A DNA stretch of 64,000 nucleotides from Streptomyces sp. Je 1-332 (GTDB taxonomy: Bacteria > Actinomycetota > Actinomycetes > Streptomycetales > Streptomycetaceae): positions 2,046,001 to 2,110,000 of the forward strand of contig NZ_CP160402.1 of assembly GCF_040730185.1 (NCBI RefSeq). Direction: 5' to 3'. The notes beneath the pieces are model-generated. The model did not search any database. It was not told where the DNA came from and saw only the letters and a program-made list of their open reading frames with translations. Shown piece after piece: positions 45,079-54,483 of this stretch (its first letter is position 1; every line of letters starts with the position of its first letter). A program made the translations under genes and the position numbers.

Positions 45079-45663
45079 TCACCTGCCGGAGGTCGTGGGG
45101 CCGGGCGTCGCGGGGAGGTCGGGCGTGGGCGGGGCTTCCGAGGCCGCGGCGGAGGGTACCGGGGAGGCCTGGGGCAGCGCGGGCTCTGTGGGTTCTGCGG
45201 GCTCCGCGGGCTCCGCGGGCGGCAGCAGCGCCGGGATCGAGACGGAGGGCGCCGGGGAGGCCACCTCCTGGGGGCGCGGGTCGGGCTCAAGCGCGGACTG
45301 CTCGGCGGTGCCGGGGACGCCGCGAACGGTGCCGTCCGGGTTCAGGAAGGCCGGGTCGCCGCCCGGCACCATGCCGAGTTCACGGGCGCGGCGCTGGAGG
45401 GCGTCGGGGGCGGCGTAGGCGTCCACGTCCCGCTGGAGCTCCTGCTCCTGGTCGGTGAGCTCCGTCGTCTGCTTCTTGAGCTCGCTCAGCTGGAACGAGC
45501 CTTCGTTGAGCGAGGAGTTCAGGATCAGCAGGGCGATCAGACCGCCGCCGAGCAACAGCACGACGAGCAGCACGAACGGCGTGCGCGCGGCCTGGTTCCG
45601 CCCCGACGGCAGCAGCCGCGCGAGCCGGGCCGCCCTCCCCCGCAGCTCGGGCTTCTTGCTCAT
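45079..45663 (-). CDS. ftsL: FtsL-type septum formation initiator
   Basis: A 194-residue bitopic protein: basic N terminus, one membrane helix (TPFVLLVVLLLGGGLIALLIL), a coiled coil with heptad leucines (FQLSELKKQTTELTDQEQELQRDV), and a long Pro/Ala/Glu-rich tail containing repeated PAEP/TEP units. The coiled coil pairs with DivIC/FtsB and links FtsQ to FtsW-FtsI. Position between rsmH and ftsI supports the name; sequence conservation in this family is low. Confidence 0.92.
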   Translation of the reverse strand: MSKKPELRGRAARLARLLPSGRNQAARTPFVLLVVLLLGGGLIALLILNSSLNEGSFQLSELKKQTTELTDQEQELQRDVDAYAAPDALQRRARELGMVPGGDPAFLNPDGTVRGVPGTAEQSALEPDPRPQEVASPAPSVSIPALLPPAEPAEPAEPTEPALPQASPVPSAAASEAPPTPDLPATPGPTTSGR

Positions 45664-45711
45664 GGGGCCTCCTCAGGGACGCCGTTCACGGGTGCTCCCG
45701 GCGGGCGCGCT

Positions 45712-46668
45712 TCACGGAGTCTCCTCGCGGATGCGCTGCGCACCCCGCAGCCGTGCCGGGGCCGCCCGGCGGTTCTCGGCGATCTCTTCCTCGGTGGGGA
45801 GTTCGGCGCCGCGCGTGAGGAGCTTGAGCCGGGGCTGGTAGCGCTCGGGGACGACGGGCAGGCCGGGGGGCGCGGTCGTCGCGGCGCCGGCCGCGAACAC
45901 CTGCTTGACCAGCCGGTCCTCCAGCGAGTGGTACGACAGGACGGCGATGCGGCCGTCCACGGCGAGGGCCTTCACGGCCGCCGGGATGGCCGCCTCCAGG
46001 ACGCTCAGCTCGCCGTTGACCTCGATGCGCAGGGCCTGGAAGGTGCGCTTGGCGGGGTTGCCGCCGGTGCGCTTGGCGGCCTGCGGCAAGGAGTCACGGA
46101 TCAGCTCGACGAGCCGCGCGCTGTTGCTGAACGGCTCCTTCTCGCGCTCACGGACCACGGCGCTCACGATCCGCTTGGCCTGCTTCTCCTCGCCGTACTG
46201 GCGCAGGATCCGCACCAGTTCGCCCGGTGCGTACGTGTTGAGGACCTCGGCTGCGCTCATGCCGGTCGTCTGGTCCATGCGCATGTCCAGGGGCGCGTCC
46301 TGCGCGTAGGCGAAGCCGCGGTCCGCCTCGTCGAGTTGCATCGAGGAGACGCCGAGGTCGAAGAGGACGCCCTGGACCTTCGCGATGCCGAGCCGGTCGA
46401 GCACATCGGGCAGTTCGTCGTAGACGGCGTGCACGAGCTCGGCCCGGTCTCCGAAGGGGGCGAGCCGCTCTCCGGAGAGCCGCAGCGCTTCCTTGTCGCG
46501 GTCCAGGCCGATGAGGCGGGCCGAGGGGAAGGTCGACAGGAGGGCCTCGCTGTGGCCGCCGAGTCCAAGGGTGCAGTCGACGACGACCGCGCCCGGCTGG
46601 GCGAGCGCGGGGGCCAACAGGTCCAGGCATCGCTGGAGCATCACCGGGACGTGTCGGGTCTGGCTCAA
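45712..46668 (-). CDS. rsmH: 16S rRNA (cytosine-1402-N4) methyltransferase RsmH
   Basis: RsmH (MraW) methylates N4 of C1402 in the 16S decoding centre using S-adenosylmethionine. The 318-residue protein has MLQRCLDLL, the SAM loop [45 protein letters not shown], and the C-terminal [15 protein letters not shown] at 46668 follows GAGAGGG on the minus strand. It is the first gene of the dcw cluster here. No mraZ is seen upstream; a divergent carbonic anhydrase gene lies there instead. Confidence 0.96.
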   Translation of the reverse strand: MSQTRHVPVMLQRCLDLLAPALAQPGAVVVDCTLGLGGHSEALLSTFPSARLIGLDRDKEALRLSGERLAPFGDRAELVHAVYDELPDVLDRLGIAKVQGVLFDLGVSSMQLDEADRGFAYAQDAPLDMRMDQTTGMSAAEVLNTYAPGELVRILRQYGEEKQAKRIVSAVVREREKEPFSNSARLVELIRDSLPQAAKRTGGNPAKRTFQALRIEVNGELSVLEAAIPAAVKALAVDGRIAVLSYHSLEDRLVKQVFAAGAATTAPPGLPVVPERYQPRLKLLTRGAELPTEEEIAENRRAAPARLRGAQRIREETP

Positions 46669-47091
46669 AGGGCCCTCTCAGATCCGGCGCGGCGAGACGT
46701 GCGCACGGCCGGGTCCCCGCCCGCTCAAGAAGGGGAATGGCCTGCTGGCGCCGGGGAAGTGGCGTCAGCCGACCGAGAGCGGGAGGAGGCCGAGCCGTAC
46801 GTACGCGCCGCGCACGCGGGGGGATTCAGGTCAATCCCCGGGGTGAACATTCCAGCGGGGAGCAGGTCACGGCCCTCCCACTTCGCGTCACTTTAGTCCA
46901 CCCCGTCGCCCGGTCAATCAACTGGCCTGCGCGTCGCGGACGGGTCATCGGCGAGCCCCGGACAGCGCCCCGTCACCCGTTCGGGGGCATGCGCCGCACC
47001 CCTGTGGGTTAGCTCATAACAAGACTCATTGACGTTCTTTGTCCCTTCTCACAGCGGGCCCGAGCGATCAGTGCCGACTAACGTCATAGCC
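46669..47091. promoter_or_regulatory. Divergent region between dcw cluster and carbonic anhydrase
   Basis: This 423-base gap contains no supported gene. On the rsmH side is a small exact hairpin, GGGGATT (46820-46826) and AATCCCC (46833-46839), in what should be the rsmH leader. An AT-richer block near 47010-47045 (TTAGCTCATAACAAG) is the likeliest promoter area. On the carbonic anhydrase side TAACGT (47079-47084) is placed as a -10 box for a leaderless transcript. I see no RNase P RNA or other RNA gene. Confidence 0.4.
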
Positions 47092-47652
47092 ATGTCGACT
47101 TCCGCATCCTCCACGGGCCACTCCCCCGCAGAGCCGAACGGTGGGATAACCGCCGCCGGCACCGTCACCGATCGCCTCGTCGAGGCGAACAAGGGGTACG
47201 CGAAGGCCTTCACCGATCCGGGCATGGACGCACGCCCCGTCCTCAACGTGGCCGTGGTCGCGTGCATGGACGCCCGCATCGACCTGCACGCCGCGCTCGG
47301 CCTCGAACTGGGCGACTGTCACACCATCCGCAACGCGGGCGGCGTGGTCACCGACGACGTCATGCGTTCCCTGACGATCAGCCAGCGTGCCCTCGGCACC
47401 CGCAGCGTCGTACTGATCCACCACACCAGCTGCGGCCTGGAGAGCCTCACCGAGGAGTTCCGGCACGATCTTGAACTCGAGGTCGGCCAGCGGCCCGCCT
47501 GGGCGGTGGAGTCCTTCCGCGACGTCGACCAGGACGTTCGGCAGTCGATGCAGCGGGTGCGGACCTCGCCGTTCCTGCTGCACACCGACGATGTGCGGGG
47601 ATTCGTCTTCGATGTGACCACAGGTCTGCTGCGGGAGATCGACCCTGCGTGA
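47092..47652 (+). CDS. Beta-class carbonic anhydrase
   Basis: A 186-residue enzyme that interconverts CO2 and bicarbonate. Its zinc ligands are present: Cys in ACMDARID (with the Asp-Arg pair) and His and Cys in HHTSCGL. RNAGGVVTDDVMRSL is the usual substrate-side segment. Length and sequence resemble the small mycobacterial beta enzyme type (Rv1284-like). ATG at 47092 has no clear ribosome-binding site; TAACGT seven bases upstream suggests a leaderless mRNA. It is monocistronic and divergent from the dcw cluster. Confidence 0.92.
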   Translation: MSTSASSTGHSPAEPNGGITAAGTVTDRLVEANKGYAKAFTDPGMDARPVLNVAVVACMDARIDLHAALGLELGDCHTIRNAGGVVTDDVMRSLTISQRALGTRSVVLIHHTSCGLESLTEEFRHDLELEVGQRPAWAVESFRDVDQDVRQSMQRVRTSPFLLHTDDVRGFVFDVTTGLLREIDPA

Positions 47653-47877
47653 CGGGGTCCGGGCCGGCCCTTTCCGGACCGGCTCGGCCGCCAAAAGGCC
47701 GTAAGACCCGACATATCGCCGCCAGTTATCCACGGGCGAGTGACACAACCCGGTATGCCCAACAAGAATGCGGGTGGGGCATCACGCTGAACCATTCACG
47801 CGTGGTGTCCGTGATTCGGGGTGGGCCGGGCCGCACACAAACGCGTCGGCCCGGAGAACGTGTCCGAGGAGGGCCGG
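47653..47877 (+). promoter_or_regulatory. Terminator-like repeat and promoter region before moxR
   Basis: Just after the carbonic anhydrase stop, GGTCCGG and CCGGACC flank an 11-base spacer, a possible terminator. The rest must contain the promoter of the moxR operon; I cannot place it. One DnaA-box-like TTATCCACG and one GACAC pentamer occur, both probably by chance. Confidence 0.35.
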
Positions 47878-48897
47878 GTGACGACCTATGACGATCGAGC
47901 GAGCCTCACAGATCTGACCGCCACAGCGGAGCGTGTCCGCGGGTCGGTCGAGGGTGTGATCGAGGGCAAGCCAGAGGTCGTACGGCTTTCGCTGACCGTG
48001 CTCCTCGCCGAGGGGCATCTGCTGATCGAGGATGTACCGGGCGTGGGCAAGACCATGCTCGCCAAGGCGCTGGCGCGGTCCATCGACTGCTCCGTGCGGC
48101 GCATCCAGTTCACACCTGACCTGCTGCCGTCGGACATCACCGGTGTGTCGATCTTCGACCAGCAGCGCCGGGACTTCGAGTTCAAGCCCGGCGCGATCTT
48201 CGCGCAGATCGTGATCGGCGACGAGATCAACCGCGCGTCCCCCAAGACGCAGTCGGCGCTCCTGGAGTCCATGGAGGAGCGCCAGGTCACCATCGACGGG
48301 CAGACGTACGAACTGCCGAGCCCCTTCATGGTGGTGGCGACGCAGAACCCCGTCGAGATGGAGGGGACCTACCCCCTGCCCGAGGCGCAGCGCGACCGCT
48401 TCATGGCGCGCGTCTCGATCGGCTATCCGAACGCGGAGGCCGAGCTGCAGATGCTGGACGTGCACGGCGGTGTCTCGCCGCTGGACGACCTCCAGCCGGT
48501 GGCGCACGCGCACGACATCGTGAAGCTCATCGACGCGGTCCGCACGGTCCACGTCGCCGACGCCGTACGGCGGTATGCCGTGGACCTGGTGGGAGCGACC
48601 CGCAACCACCCGGACCTGAGACTCGGTGCGTCGCCGCGCGCGACGCTGCACCTGCTGCGCGCGGCCAAGGCCTCCGCCGCGCTCAGCGGCCGGGAGTTCG
48701 CCCTGCCGGACGACGTCCAGGCCCTCGCCGTCGCGGTGCTCGCGCACCGGCTGCTGCCCACGGCGCAGGCCCAGTTGAACCGGCGTACGGCCGAATCGGT
48801 CGTCCTGGAGATCCTCCAGCGCACGCCCGTGCCCGCCGCCGCCCAGCCGAACAGCGGCTACTTCAACCAGCAGCCGCCCGGCGCCCGGAGGCTGTGA
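47878..48897 (+). CDS. MoxR-family AAA+ ATPase
   Basis: A 339-residue AAA+ chaperone-like ATPase with Walker A EDVPGVGKTM, Walker B IVIGDEINRASPKTQSALLE, sensor I VVATQNPVEMEGTYPLPEAQRDRF and a C-terminal lid with sensor 2 (ASPRATLHLLRAAKA). MoxR proteins help assemble or activate partners that often include DUF58 and transglutaminase proteins, which follow here. GTG at 47878 is chosen for the GAGGAGGG site five bases upstream. Its stop overlaps the DUF58 start. Confidence 0.93.
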   Translation: MTTYDDRASLTDLTATAERVRGSVEGVIEGKPEVVRLSLTVLLAEGHLLIEDVPGVGKTMLAKALARSIDCSVRRIQFTPDLLPSDITGVSIFDQQRRDFEFKPGAIFAQIVIGDEINRASPKTQSALLESMEERQVTIDGQTYELPSPFMVVATQNPVEMEGTYPLPEAQRDRFMARVSIGYPNAEAELQMLDVHGGVSPLDDLQPVAHAHDIVKLIDAVRTVHVADAVRRYAVDLVGATRNHPDLRLGASPRATLHLLRAAKASAALSGREFALPDDVQALAVAVLAHRLLPTAQAQLNRRTAESVVLEILQRTPVPAAAQPNSGYFNQQPPGARRL

Positions 48898-50264
48898 TGG
48901 CGGCCGGGGGGCCGCAGCCGGCGCAGGCCGAGGAGGGCAAGGGCGGACTGCGGACCGCGCTCGCGGGACTGACCACGCGCGGGCGTTCGTTCCTGGCTGC
49001 CGGGGTCGCCGCCGCCATCTGCGCGTACGTCCTCGGGCAGAGTGATCTGCTCCGGGTCGGGCTGCTGCTCGCCGTGCTCCCGCTGGTGTGCGCGACGGTG
49101 CTCTACCGCACCCGCTACCGCGTCGCGGGCAGCCGCAGGCTCTCCCCCGCGCGCGTGCCCGCCGGTTCGGAGGCGCGTGTCCACCTGCGGATGGACAACG
49201 TCTCCAGGCTGCCCACGGGTCTGCTGATGCTCCAGGACCGGGTGCCCTACGTCCTGGGGCCGCGGCCCCGGTTCGTGCTCGACCGGGTGGAGGCGGGCGG
49301 CCGCCGTGAGGTGTCCTACCGCGTCCGCTCGGACCTGCGGGGGCGCTATCCGCTGGGACCGCTGCAGCTGCGTCTGACGGACCCGTTCGGGATGTGTGAA
49401 CTGACCCGCTCCTTCTCGACGTACGACACCTTGACGGTCATCCCGCGGGTGGAGGCGCTGCCTCCGGTGCGGCTCACCGGCGAGGCCAAGGGCTACGGCG
49501 ACGGGCGCAACCGCTCGCTTGCCCTCGCGGGCGAGGACGACGTGATCCCGCGGGGCTACCGCCACGGCGACGACCTGCGCCGCGTCCACTGGCGCTCCAC
49601 GGCCCGCTATGGAGAGCTCATGGTGCGCCGCGAGGAGCAGCCGCAGCGGGCCCGCTGCACGGTGCTCCTCGACACCCGGGGGCACGCCTTCCGGGGCGCG
49701 GGGCCCGAATCGGCCTTCGAATGGGCGGTGTCGGGCACGGCCTCCGCTCTGGTGCACATGCTCGAACGGGGTTTTTCGGTACGGCTGTTGACGGACACCG
49801 GGAACTCCGTCCCCGGTGAGGGCTCGGACGGTTTCGCGGGCGCCAGCCAGGAGTCGGCGGACGCGGCGGGTCTGATGATGGACACCCTCGCGGTGATCGA
49901 CCACTCGGACGGCACGGGGCTCTCGCCCGCGTACGACGTGCTGCGCGGGGGCAACGAAGGCCTGCTGATCGCCTTCTTCGGCGACCTCGACCAGCAGCAG
50001 GCGACGGTGGCCGCCAAGATGCGGCAGCGCAGCGGAGCCGCGGTCGCCTTCGTCCTGGACAGCACGGTCTGGGCCCAGGGCCCCGGCGGGGCTCCCTCGG
50101 GCCCCGGCGACGAGCGGATCCGGATGCTGCGCGAGGCGGGCTGGACGGCCGTGGCCGTGCCCCCCGGGGTCGCTCTGGTGGACCTGTGGCGCCAGGCGGA
50201 CCATCTGCGGGCGAGCACGGGCCCGGCTCCCGCCGCGGGGACGACCACCGGAGGCTGGGGATGA
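48897..50264 (+). CDS. DUF58 membrane protein
   Basis: A 455-residue protein with two N-terminal membrane helices (SFLAAGVAAAICAYVLG and LLRVGLLLAVLPLVCATVL). A beta-rich domain and the DUF58 region with DVIPRGYRHGDDLRRVHWRSTARYGELMVRREEQ follow, then a von Willebrand A-like C-terminal half. DUF58 proteins accompany MoxR ATPases. The ATG at 48897 overlaps the moxR stop (TGATG); a GTG one codon upstream is also possible. Exact function is unknown. Confidence 0.9.
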   Translation: MAAGGPQPAQAEEGKGGLRTALAGLTTRGRSFLAAGVAAAICAYVLGQSDLLRVGLLLAVLPLVCATVLYRTRYRVAGSRRLSPARVPAGSEARVHLRMDNVSRLPTGLLMLQDRVPYVLGPRPRFVLDRVEAGGRREVSYRVRSDLRGRYPLGPLQLRLTDPFGMCELTRSFSTYDTLTVIPRVEALPPVRLTGEAKGYGDGRNRSLALAGEDDVIPRGYRHGDDLRRVHWRSTARYGELMVRREEQPQRARCTVLLDTRGHAFRGAGPESAFEWAVSGTASALVHMLERGFSVRLLTDTGNSVPGEGSDGFAGASQESADAAGLMMDTLAVIDHSDGTGLSPAYDVLRGGNEGLLIAFFGDLDQQQATVAAKMRQRSGAAVAFVLDSTVWAQGPGGAPSGPGDERIRMLREAGWTAVAVPPGVALVDLWRQADHLRASTGPAPAAGTTTGGWG

Positions 50265-50331
50265 ACGGCGGGCCGGGGGCGAGCGGTGGCCCGTCCGGCA
50301 GGACCACAGGCACGACAACAGGGGGACGTAC

Positions 50332-52746
50332 ATGAGTGGGCGCGCGCGACTCGCGCTCTGTGCCACGGCGGCCACGCTGATGGCATCGGGCGCGCTGCTG
50401 CCGCTCGTCGATCCGGCGACGTGGTTCGTCCAGGCGGCGATCCTGCTCGCGCTGCAGAGCGGCGTCGGGGCGCTCACCCGGCGGGTGCCGCTGGCCCGGC
50501 CGGTCACGGTCGCGGTGCAGGCCCTGGTGACGCTGCTGTTGCTGACGCTGGTGTTCGCCCGTGAGCAGGCGATCGGCGGGGTGCTTCCGGGCCCCGACGT
50601 GTTCCGGGCGTTCGGACTGCTGCTCGAAGCGGGCGGCAACGACGTCGGGCAGTACGCGATCCCGGCGCCGCTCAGTGACGGCATCCGGCTGATGCTGGTC
50701 GGCGGCGTCCTGGTGATCGGCCTCGCGGTGGACGCCCTCGCGGTGACGTTCCGTACGGCGGCGCCCGCGGGACTGCCGCTGCTCGCGCTGTACTCGGTCG
50801 CCGCGGGGCTCTCCGGGAACGGGGCCGGGTGGCTGTGGTTCCTGCTGGCGGCCGCGGGGTATCTGCTGCTGCTCCTCGCGGAGGGCCGGGACCGGCTCTC
50901 CCAGTGGGGGCGGGTCTTCGGGGGCGCGGCGCGCGCTCCCGGCCGTGTCTCCGGGGGTCTGGAGACCGACGGCGGCGCGATCGCGCCGGTCCGCACGGGG
51001 CGGCGCATCGGCGCGGTGGCCCTCGGCATCGCCCTGGTGGTGCCGCTCGCGCTCCCCGCACTCGACGGCGGGCTCCTGGACGGTACGGGCGGCGGCGCAG
51101 GCTCCGGTTCCGGCGGTGGCGGCACGATCTCCGCGGTGAATCCGCTGGTCGCGCTCCAGGACAGCCTGAACGAACCGGACGACCGCGAGGTCATCTCGTA
51201 CAAGACGAACGCCAAGGAGACCGAGAACCTCTACCTGCGGATCGTCTCCCTCGACCAGTTCGACGGGACCACCTGGAAGACCACCGTCCGGAGCATCGAG
51301 GACGTACCGCCGCGCCTGGAGGACCCGCCGGGGCTCTACCCCGACGTCCGCAGGAGCGAGATCCAGACGAACATCTCGGCCGCCGACCGCTACGCGCAGA
51401 ACTGGCTGCCGATGCCCTACCCGGCGAGCGAGGTGAAGATCAACGGCCGCTGGCGGTACGAGCCGGTCGGGCGCGCCCTGGTGGGTGACCGCGGGCAGAC
51501 GACGCGCGGCGCGCGGTACGAGGTCAAGAGCCTCGTCGTGGAGCCGACGGCCGAGCAGCTGGCGAACGCCTCCGAGCCGCCCCAGCAGATCGCGGACGAG
51601 TTCACCAAGGTGCCCGGCTCCCTGCCGCCCGTGGTGGCCTCCGAGGCCCGCAAGATCACCAAGGGCGCGTCGAACGACTACGAGAAGGCGGTCGAGCTCC
51701 AGGACTGGTTCGCGTCGGAGGGCGGCTTCACGTACAACACGCAGGTGCGGGCGGGCAGTGGGCCCGCGGCGATCGCCCGCTTCCTGGAGCAGAAGGAAGG
51801 CTTCTGCGTCCACTTCTCGTTCGCGATGGCCTCGATGGCGCGGACGCTGGACATCCCGGCACGCGTCGCGGTGGGCTTCACGCCGGGTGCCGCGCAGGGG
51901 GACGGTTCGATGTCGGTCGGTCTGCGGGACGCGCACGCCTGGCCGGAGCTGTACTTCGAGGGCGTGGGCTGGACCCGCTTCGAGCCGACCCCGAACCGCG
52001 GCACGGTGCCTGACTACACGCGCCCGGACACCCCGTCCGACGGCGCGAGCGACCCGGCGGTGCCCGAGCCGAGTGCGTCGTCGGCGCCGTCCGACGAGCC
52101 GTCGGCCTCCGCGAGCTGCCCGCCCGACCAGCAGAAGCAGGGCGGCTGCACGAGCACGGCCCCCGCGATCGCGGGTGGTTCGGGCGGCGACGGACCGCCG
52201 ATCGGCATGATCGTGCTCATCGCTCTGGGAGCGCTTGCGGTCGTCGGCCTGCCCTTGCTGCCGATGCTGTGGCGCAAGCGGATCCGGGCGGTCCGCCTCG
52301 GCTCGACGGGTCGTACGGAGGCGGACGCGGCCGCGCGGACGCTCGCCGCGTGGCTCGAGGTGACCGACACGGCCTGGGACCACGGAATCACGCCGGACGA
52401 TTCGCAGACCCCGCGCAAGGCGGCGGCCCGAATCGTACGCATCGGGGAGCTCGCCGAGGCGCCCGCGGAGTCCGTCCATCGTCTGGCGGCAGCGGTCGAG
52501 CAGGTGCTGTACGCGCCACGGCCGCAGCCGGTGGCCGGCCTCGCCGACGACGTACACCGGGTGTCCGACGGTCTGCGGGGCACGGCGAGCCGCCCGGCCC
52601 GGCTGCGGGCGACACTCGCGCCGCGTTCCGCCGCACGAGTGGTGTGGGTGCTCTCCGACCGCTGGACGGCGGTCAAGGAGCGGTGGTCCGAGCGGATCAC
52701 CAAGCGGTGGGCGGCGCTGCGGAGGCCTTCACAGCAGCAGGGCTAG
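50332..52746 (+). CDS. Membrane transglutaminase-like protein (TgpA/DUF3488 type)
   Basis: An 804-residue membrane protein. The N-terminal third has six or more helices (DUF3488). The extracellular part holds a transglutaminase-like core with the catalytic triad in KEGFCVHFSFAMASMA (Cys), RDAHAWPELYF (His) and an Asp/Glu after GVGWTRFEPTP. A Ser/Pro/Glu-rich stretch and one more helix (MIVLIALGALAVVGLPLLPML) precede a cytoplasmic C terminus. It probably hydrolyses or cross-links peptides at the cell surface. ATG at 50332 follows GGGGGA. It ends the moxR operon. Confidence 0.92.
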   Translation: MSGRARLALCATAATLMASGALLPLVDPATWFVQAAILLALQSGVGALTRRVPLARPVTVAVQALVTLLLLTLVFAREQAIGGVLPGPDVFRAFGLLLEAGGNDVGQYAIPAPLSDGIRLMLVGGVLVIGLAVDALAVTFRTAAPAGLPLLALYSVAAGLSGNGAGWLWFLLAAAGYLLLLLAEGRDRLSQWGRVFGGAARAPGRVSGGLETDGGAIAPVRTGRRIGAVALGIALVVPLALPALDGGLLDGTGGGAGSGSGGGGTISAVNPLVALQDSLNEPDDREVISYKTNAKETENLYLRIVSLDQFDGTTWKTTVRSIEDVPPRLEDPPGLYPDVRRSEIQTNISAADRYAQNWLPMPYPASEVKINGRWRYEPVGRALVGDRGQTTRGARYEVKSLVVEPTAEQLANASEPPQQIADEFTKVPGSLPPVVASEARKITKGASNDYEKAVELQDWFASEGGFTYNTQVRAGSGPAAIARFLEQKEGFCVHFSFAMASMARTLDIPARVAVGFTPGAAQGDGSMSVGLRDAHAWPELYFEGVGWTRFEPTPNRGTVPDYTRPDTPSDGASDPAVPEPSASSAPSDEPSASASCPPDQQKQGGCTSTAPAIAGGSGGDGPPIGMIVLIALGALAVVGLPLLPMLWRKRIRAVRLGSTGRTEADAAARTLAAWLEVTDTAWDHGITPDDSQTPRKAAARIVRIGELAEAPAESVHRLAAAVEQVLYAPRPQPVAGLADDVHRVSDGLRGTASRPARLRATLAPRSAARVVWVLSDRWTAVKERWSERITKRWAALRRPSQQQG

Positions 52747-52814
52747 CGGCAGGGCCGGCAGCAGGGGGCAGCAGGGCTGGAGAGCACAGGGCCAGCGGCA
52801 GGGCTGGAGCGCAT

Positions 52815-52852
52815 GCGTAAGGGGTGACCGCCTGGGCGGTCACCCCTTACGC
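52815..52852. terminator. Bidirectional terminator
   Basis: A 16-bp perfect hairpin, arms 52815-52830 (GCGTAAGGGGTGACCG) and 52837-52852, with a six-base loop. It sits between the convergent transglutaminase and DUF3040 genes. Confidence 0.92.
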
Positions 52853-52872
52853 ATTGCTGAAAAGCTAAGAAC

Positions 52873-53283
52873 TCACTGGCCCTGTTCGTCGCGGCGGCGC
52901 TGCCACCGCTGCTCGATCCGGTCCATCATCGACTTTCGCTGCCGGGCCTGCCGACGAGCCGGGGCGCCGCCCGGTGCCGTGGGCGTGCCGGCGGCCGGTT
53001 GTTCACCTGGCTTGGGCGCTTTGCGCCATCCGGTGACGGCGAGCACCGCACATCCCAGCATGACGAGGAATCCCACCACGCTCACCCAGATCTGCTGGGC
53101 GACCATTCCGGCCATGAGAAGGGCGATACCCACAAGGAAGCCCGCGACCGCTTGGTAGACCCGTCGCCGGGTGTACGTACGCAGCCCGCTTCCCTCGAGC
53201 GCTGTCGCGAACTTGGGATCTTCGGCGTACAGCGCTCGCTCCATCTGCTCGAGCATGCGCTGCTCGTGCTCCGAGAGCGGCAC
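52873..53283 (-). CDS. DUF3040 membrane protein
   Basis: A 136-residue protein of the actinobacterial DUF3040 family. The conserved N terminus PLSEHEQRMLEQMERALYAEDPKFA is followed by two membrane helices (YQAVAGFLVGIALLMAGMVA and VSVVGFLVMLGCAVLAVTG) and a basic, disordered C terminus ending in IEQRWQRRRDEQGQ. Function is unknown; the family has been linked to cell-envelope processes only by association. GTG at 53283 follows GAGGAGGA. It is a single-gene unit, with a 273-base gap behind it. Confidence 0.92.
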   Translation of the reverse strand: MPLSEHEQRMLEQMERALYAEDPKFATALEGSGLRTYTRRRVYQAVAGFLVGIALLMAGMVAQQIWVSVVGFLVMLGCAVLAVTGWRKAPKPGEQPAAGTPTAPGGAPARRQARQRKSMMDRIEQRWQRRRDEQGQ

Positions 53284-53556
53284 GGAGTCCTCCTCATCGT
53301 GCAGTCGCCGGGGCGACCGGGGGTCCCCTTCAGGATAGGCAGGGAATCGCCCCCGTGAAACCCGCCCCTCTGCGCCAACTTCGCCAAACCGGACCACCCT
53401 GCCGCTCCGGCTCGCTGAAGCGTGCATTCCCCAGCGGCCGACCCGGCATGCCGGACGGTCTGCCTCGATCATACGGCGCCCATAGCCCGTTCGGGGGGTG
53501 TGTGCCGTACTCCATGTGCGGTCGCGCCGCTGATCAGCGGGCAGCGGGGTCGGACC

Positions 53557-54333
53557 TCAGGCCTCGTCGGCATCCCGGGTCTCACCGAGCACGTGCAGCT
53601 GGGTGGCCACGGAGTGGAAGGCGGCGAGCTCCGCGGCGGCCGCTTCCAGCTTGAGGAGGGCCTCGAGTGCGCCGGGCTCGGTGTCCACCAGAACGCCGGG
53701 AACGAGGTCCGCGAAGACCCGCACCCCGTGCACGGCGTCGACCTTGACGCCCGCGCCCTCGACCAGCTCGGTGAGCTGCTCGGCGGTGAAGCGCCGGGGC
53801 ACGGGGTCGCCGTCGCCCCAGCGTCCTGCCGGGTCGCCGAGCGCCTGCCTGGCCTCGGTGAAGTGCCCGGCGAGCGCCCTGGCGAGCACGGCTCCGCCGA
53901 GTCCCGCGGCGAGCAGGCTGAGGGTGCCGGAGGGCCGCAGCGCGCTGACCGCGTTGCGTACGCCCTCGGCGGGGTCGTCCACGTACTCCAGGACGCCGTG
54001 GCACAGGACGGCGTCGAAGCCGGCGCGCTCCACGACGTCGAAGAGGCCGTGTACGTCGCCCTGGACGCCGCGCACCCGGTCGGCCACGCCCGCCTCGGCG
54101 GCCCGGCGCTCGAGCGCGAAGAGGGCGTTCGGGCTGGGGTCGACGACGGTGACGCGGTGGCCGAGGCGGGCGACGGGCACGGCGAAGTTTCCGCTGCCGC
54201 CTCCGGTGTCGAGCACGTCGAGGGAGTGTGACTCCCGGCCCGTGGCCTTGACCCGGCGGTCGAGGGCGTCCTTGAGGACCTCCCAGACCACGGCGGTACG
54301 GAGAGAAGCGCGGGGGCGCATCGGGTCCGACAC
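53557..54333 (-). CDS. Class I SAM-dependent methyltransferase
   Basis: A 258-residue methyltransferase with motif I LDVLDTGGGSGNFAVPVA, the acidic end of strand 2 (VTVVDPSPNALFAL), and motif IV-like FDAVLCHGVLEYVDDP. It belongs to the broad class I family; the substrate cannot be read from the sequence. GTG at 54333 (MSDPMRPRASLRTAVVWEVL) is the likely start. The HEPN gene lies 150 bases upstream on the same strand. Confidence 0.87.
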   Translation of the reverse strand: MSDPMRPRASLRTAVVWEVLKDALDRRVKATGRESHSLDVLDTGGGSGNFAVPVARLGHRVTVVDPSPNALFALERRAAEAGVADRVRGVQGDVHGLFDVVERAGFDAVLCHGVLEYVDDPAEGVRNAVSALRPSGTLSLLAAGLGGAVLARALAGHFTEARQALGDPAGRWGDGDPVPRRFTAEQLTELVEGAGVKVDAVHGVRVFADLVPGVLVDTEPGALEALLKLEAAAAELAAFHSVATQLHVLGETRDADEA

Positions 54334-54483
54334 GGCAGTTGACTCCTCGGCGCGTCCACCGCAGGTCCGCGGCGGAGCTAGGGGGTTCCCCCCGCTGCTC
54401 GTGCGGCAGTCGGGAGGGTGCGGGCGGCTCCCACCCTATTGCCTTCGGCCGACTGTCCCGTCACCCGTCCCGGACTGCCCCCG

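Noticed and set aside
46669..47091. Possible RNase P RNA or structured leader before rsmH
   Set aside because: The conserved GAGGAAAGTCC segment of RNase P RNA is absent, and only one 7-bp hairpin is seen.
47725..47734. TTATCCACG resembling a DnaA box
   Set aside because: A single copy with no neighbours and no dnaA or dnaN gene nearby; not an origin.
49618..52557. Minus-strand open frame of nearly 1000 codons antisense to the DUF58 and transglutaminase genes
   Set aside because: Shadow of two well-supported genes; composition is extremely Arg-rich with no domain.
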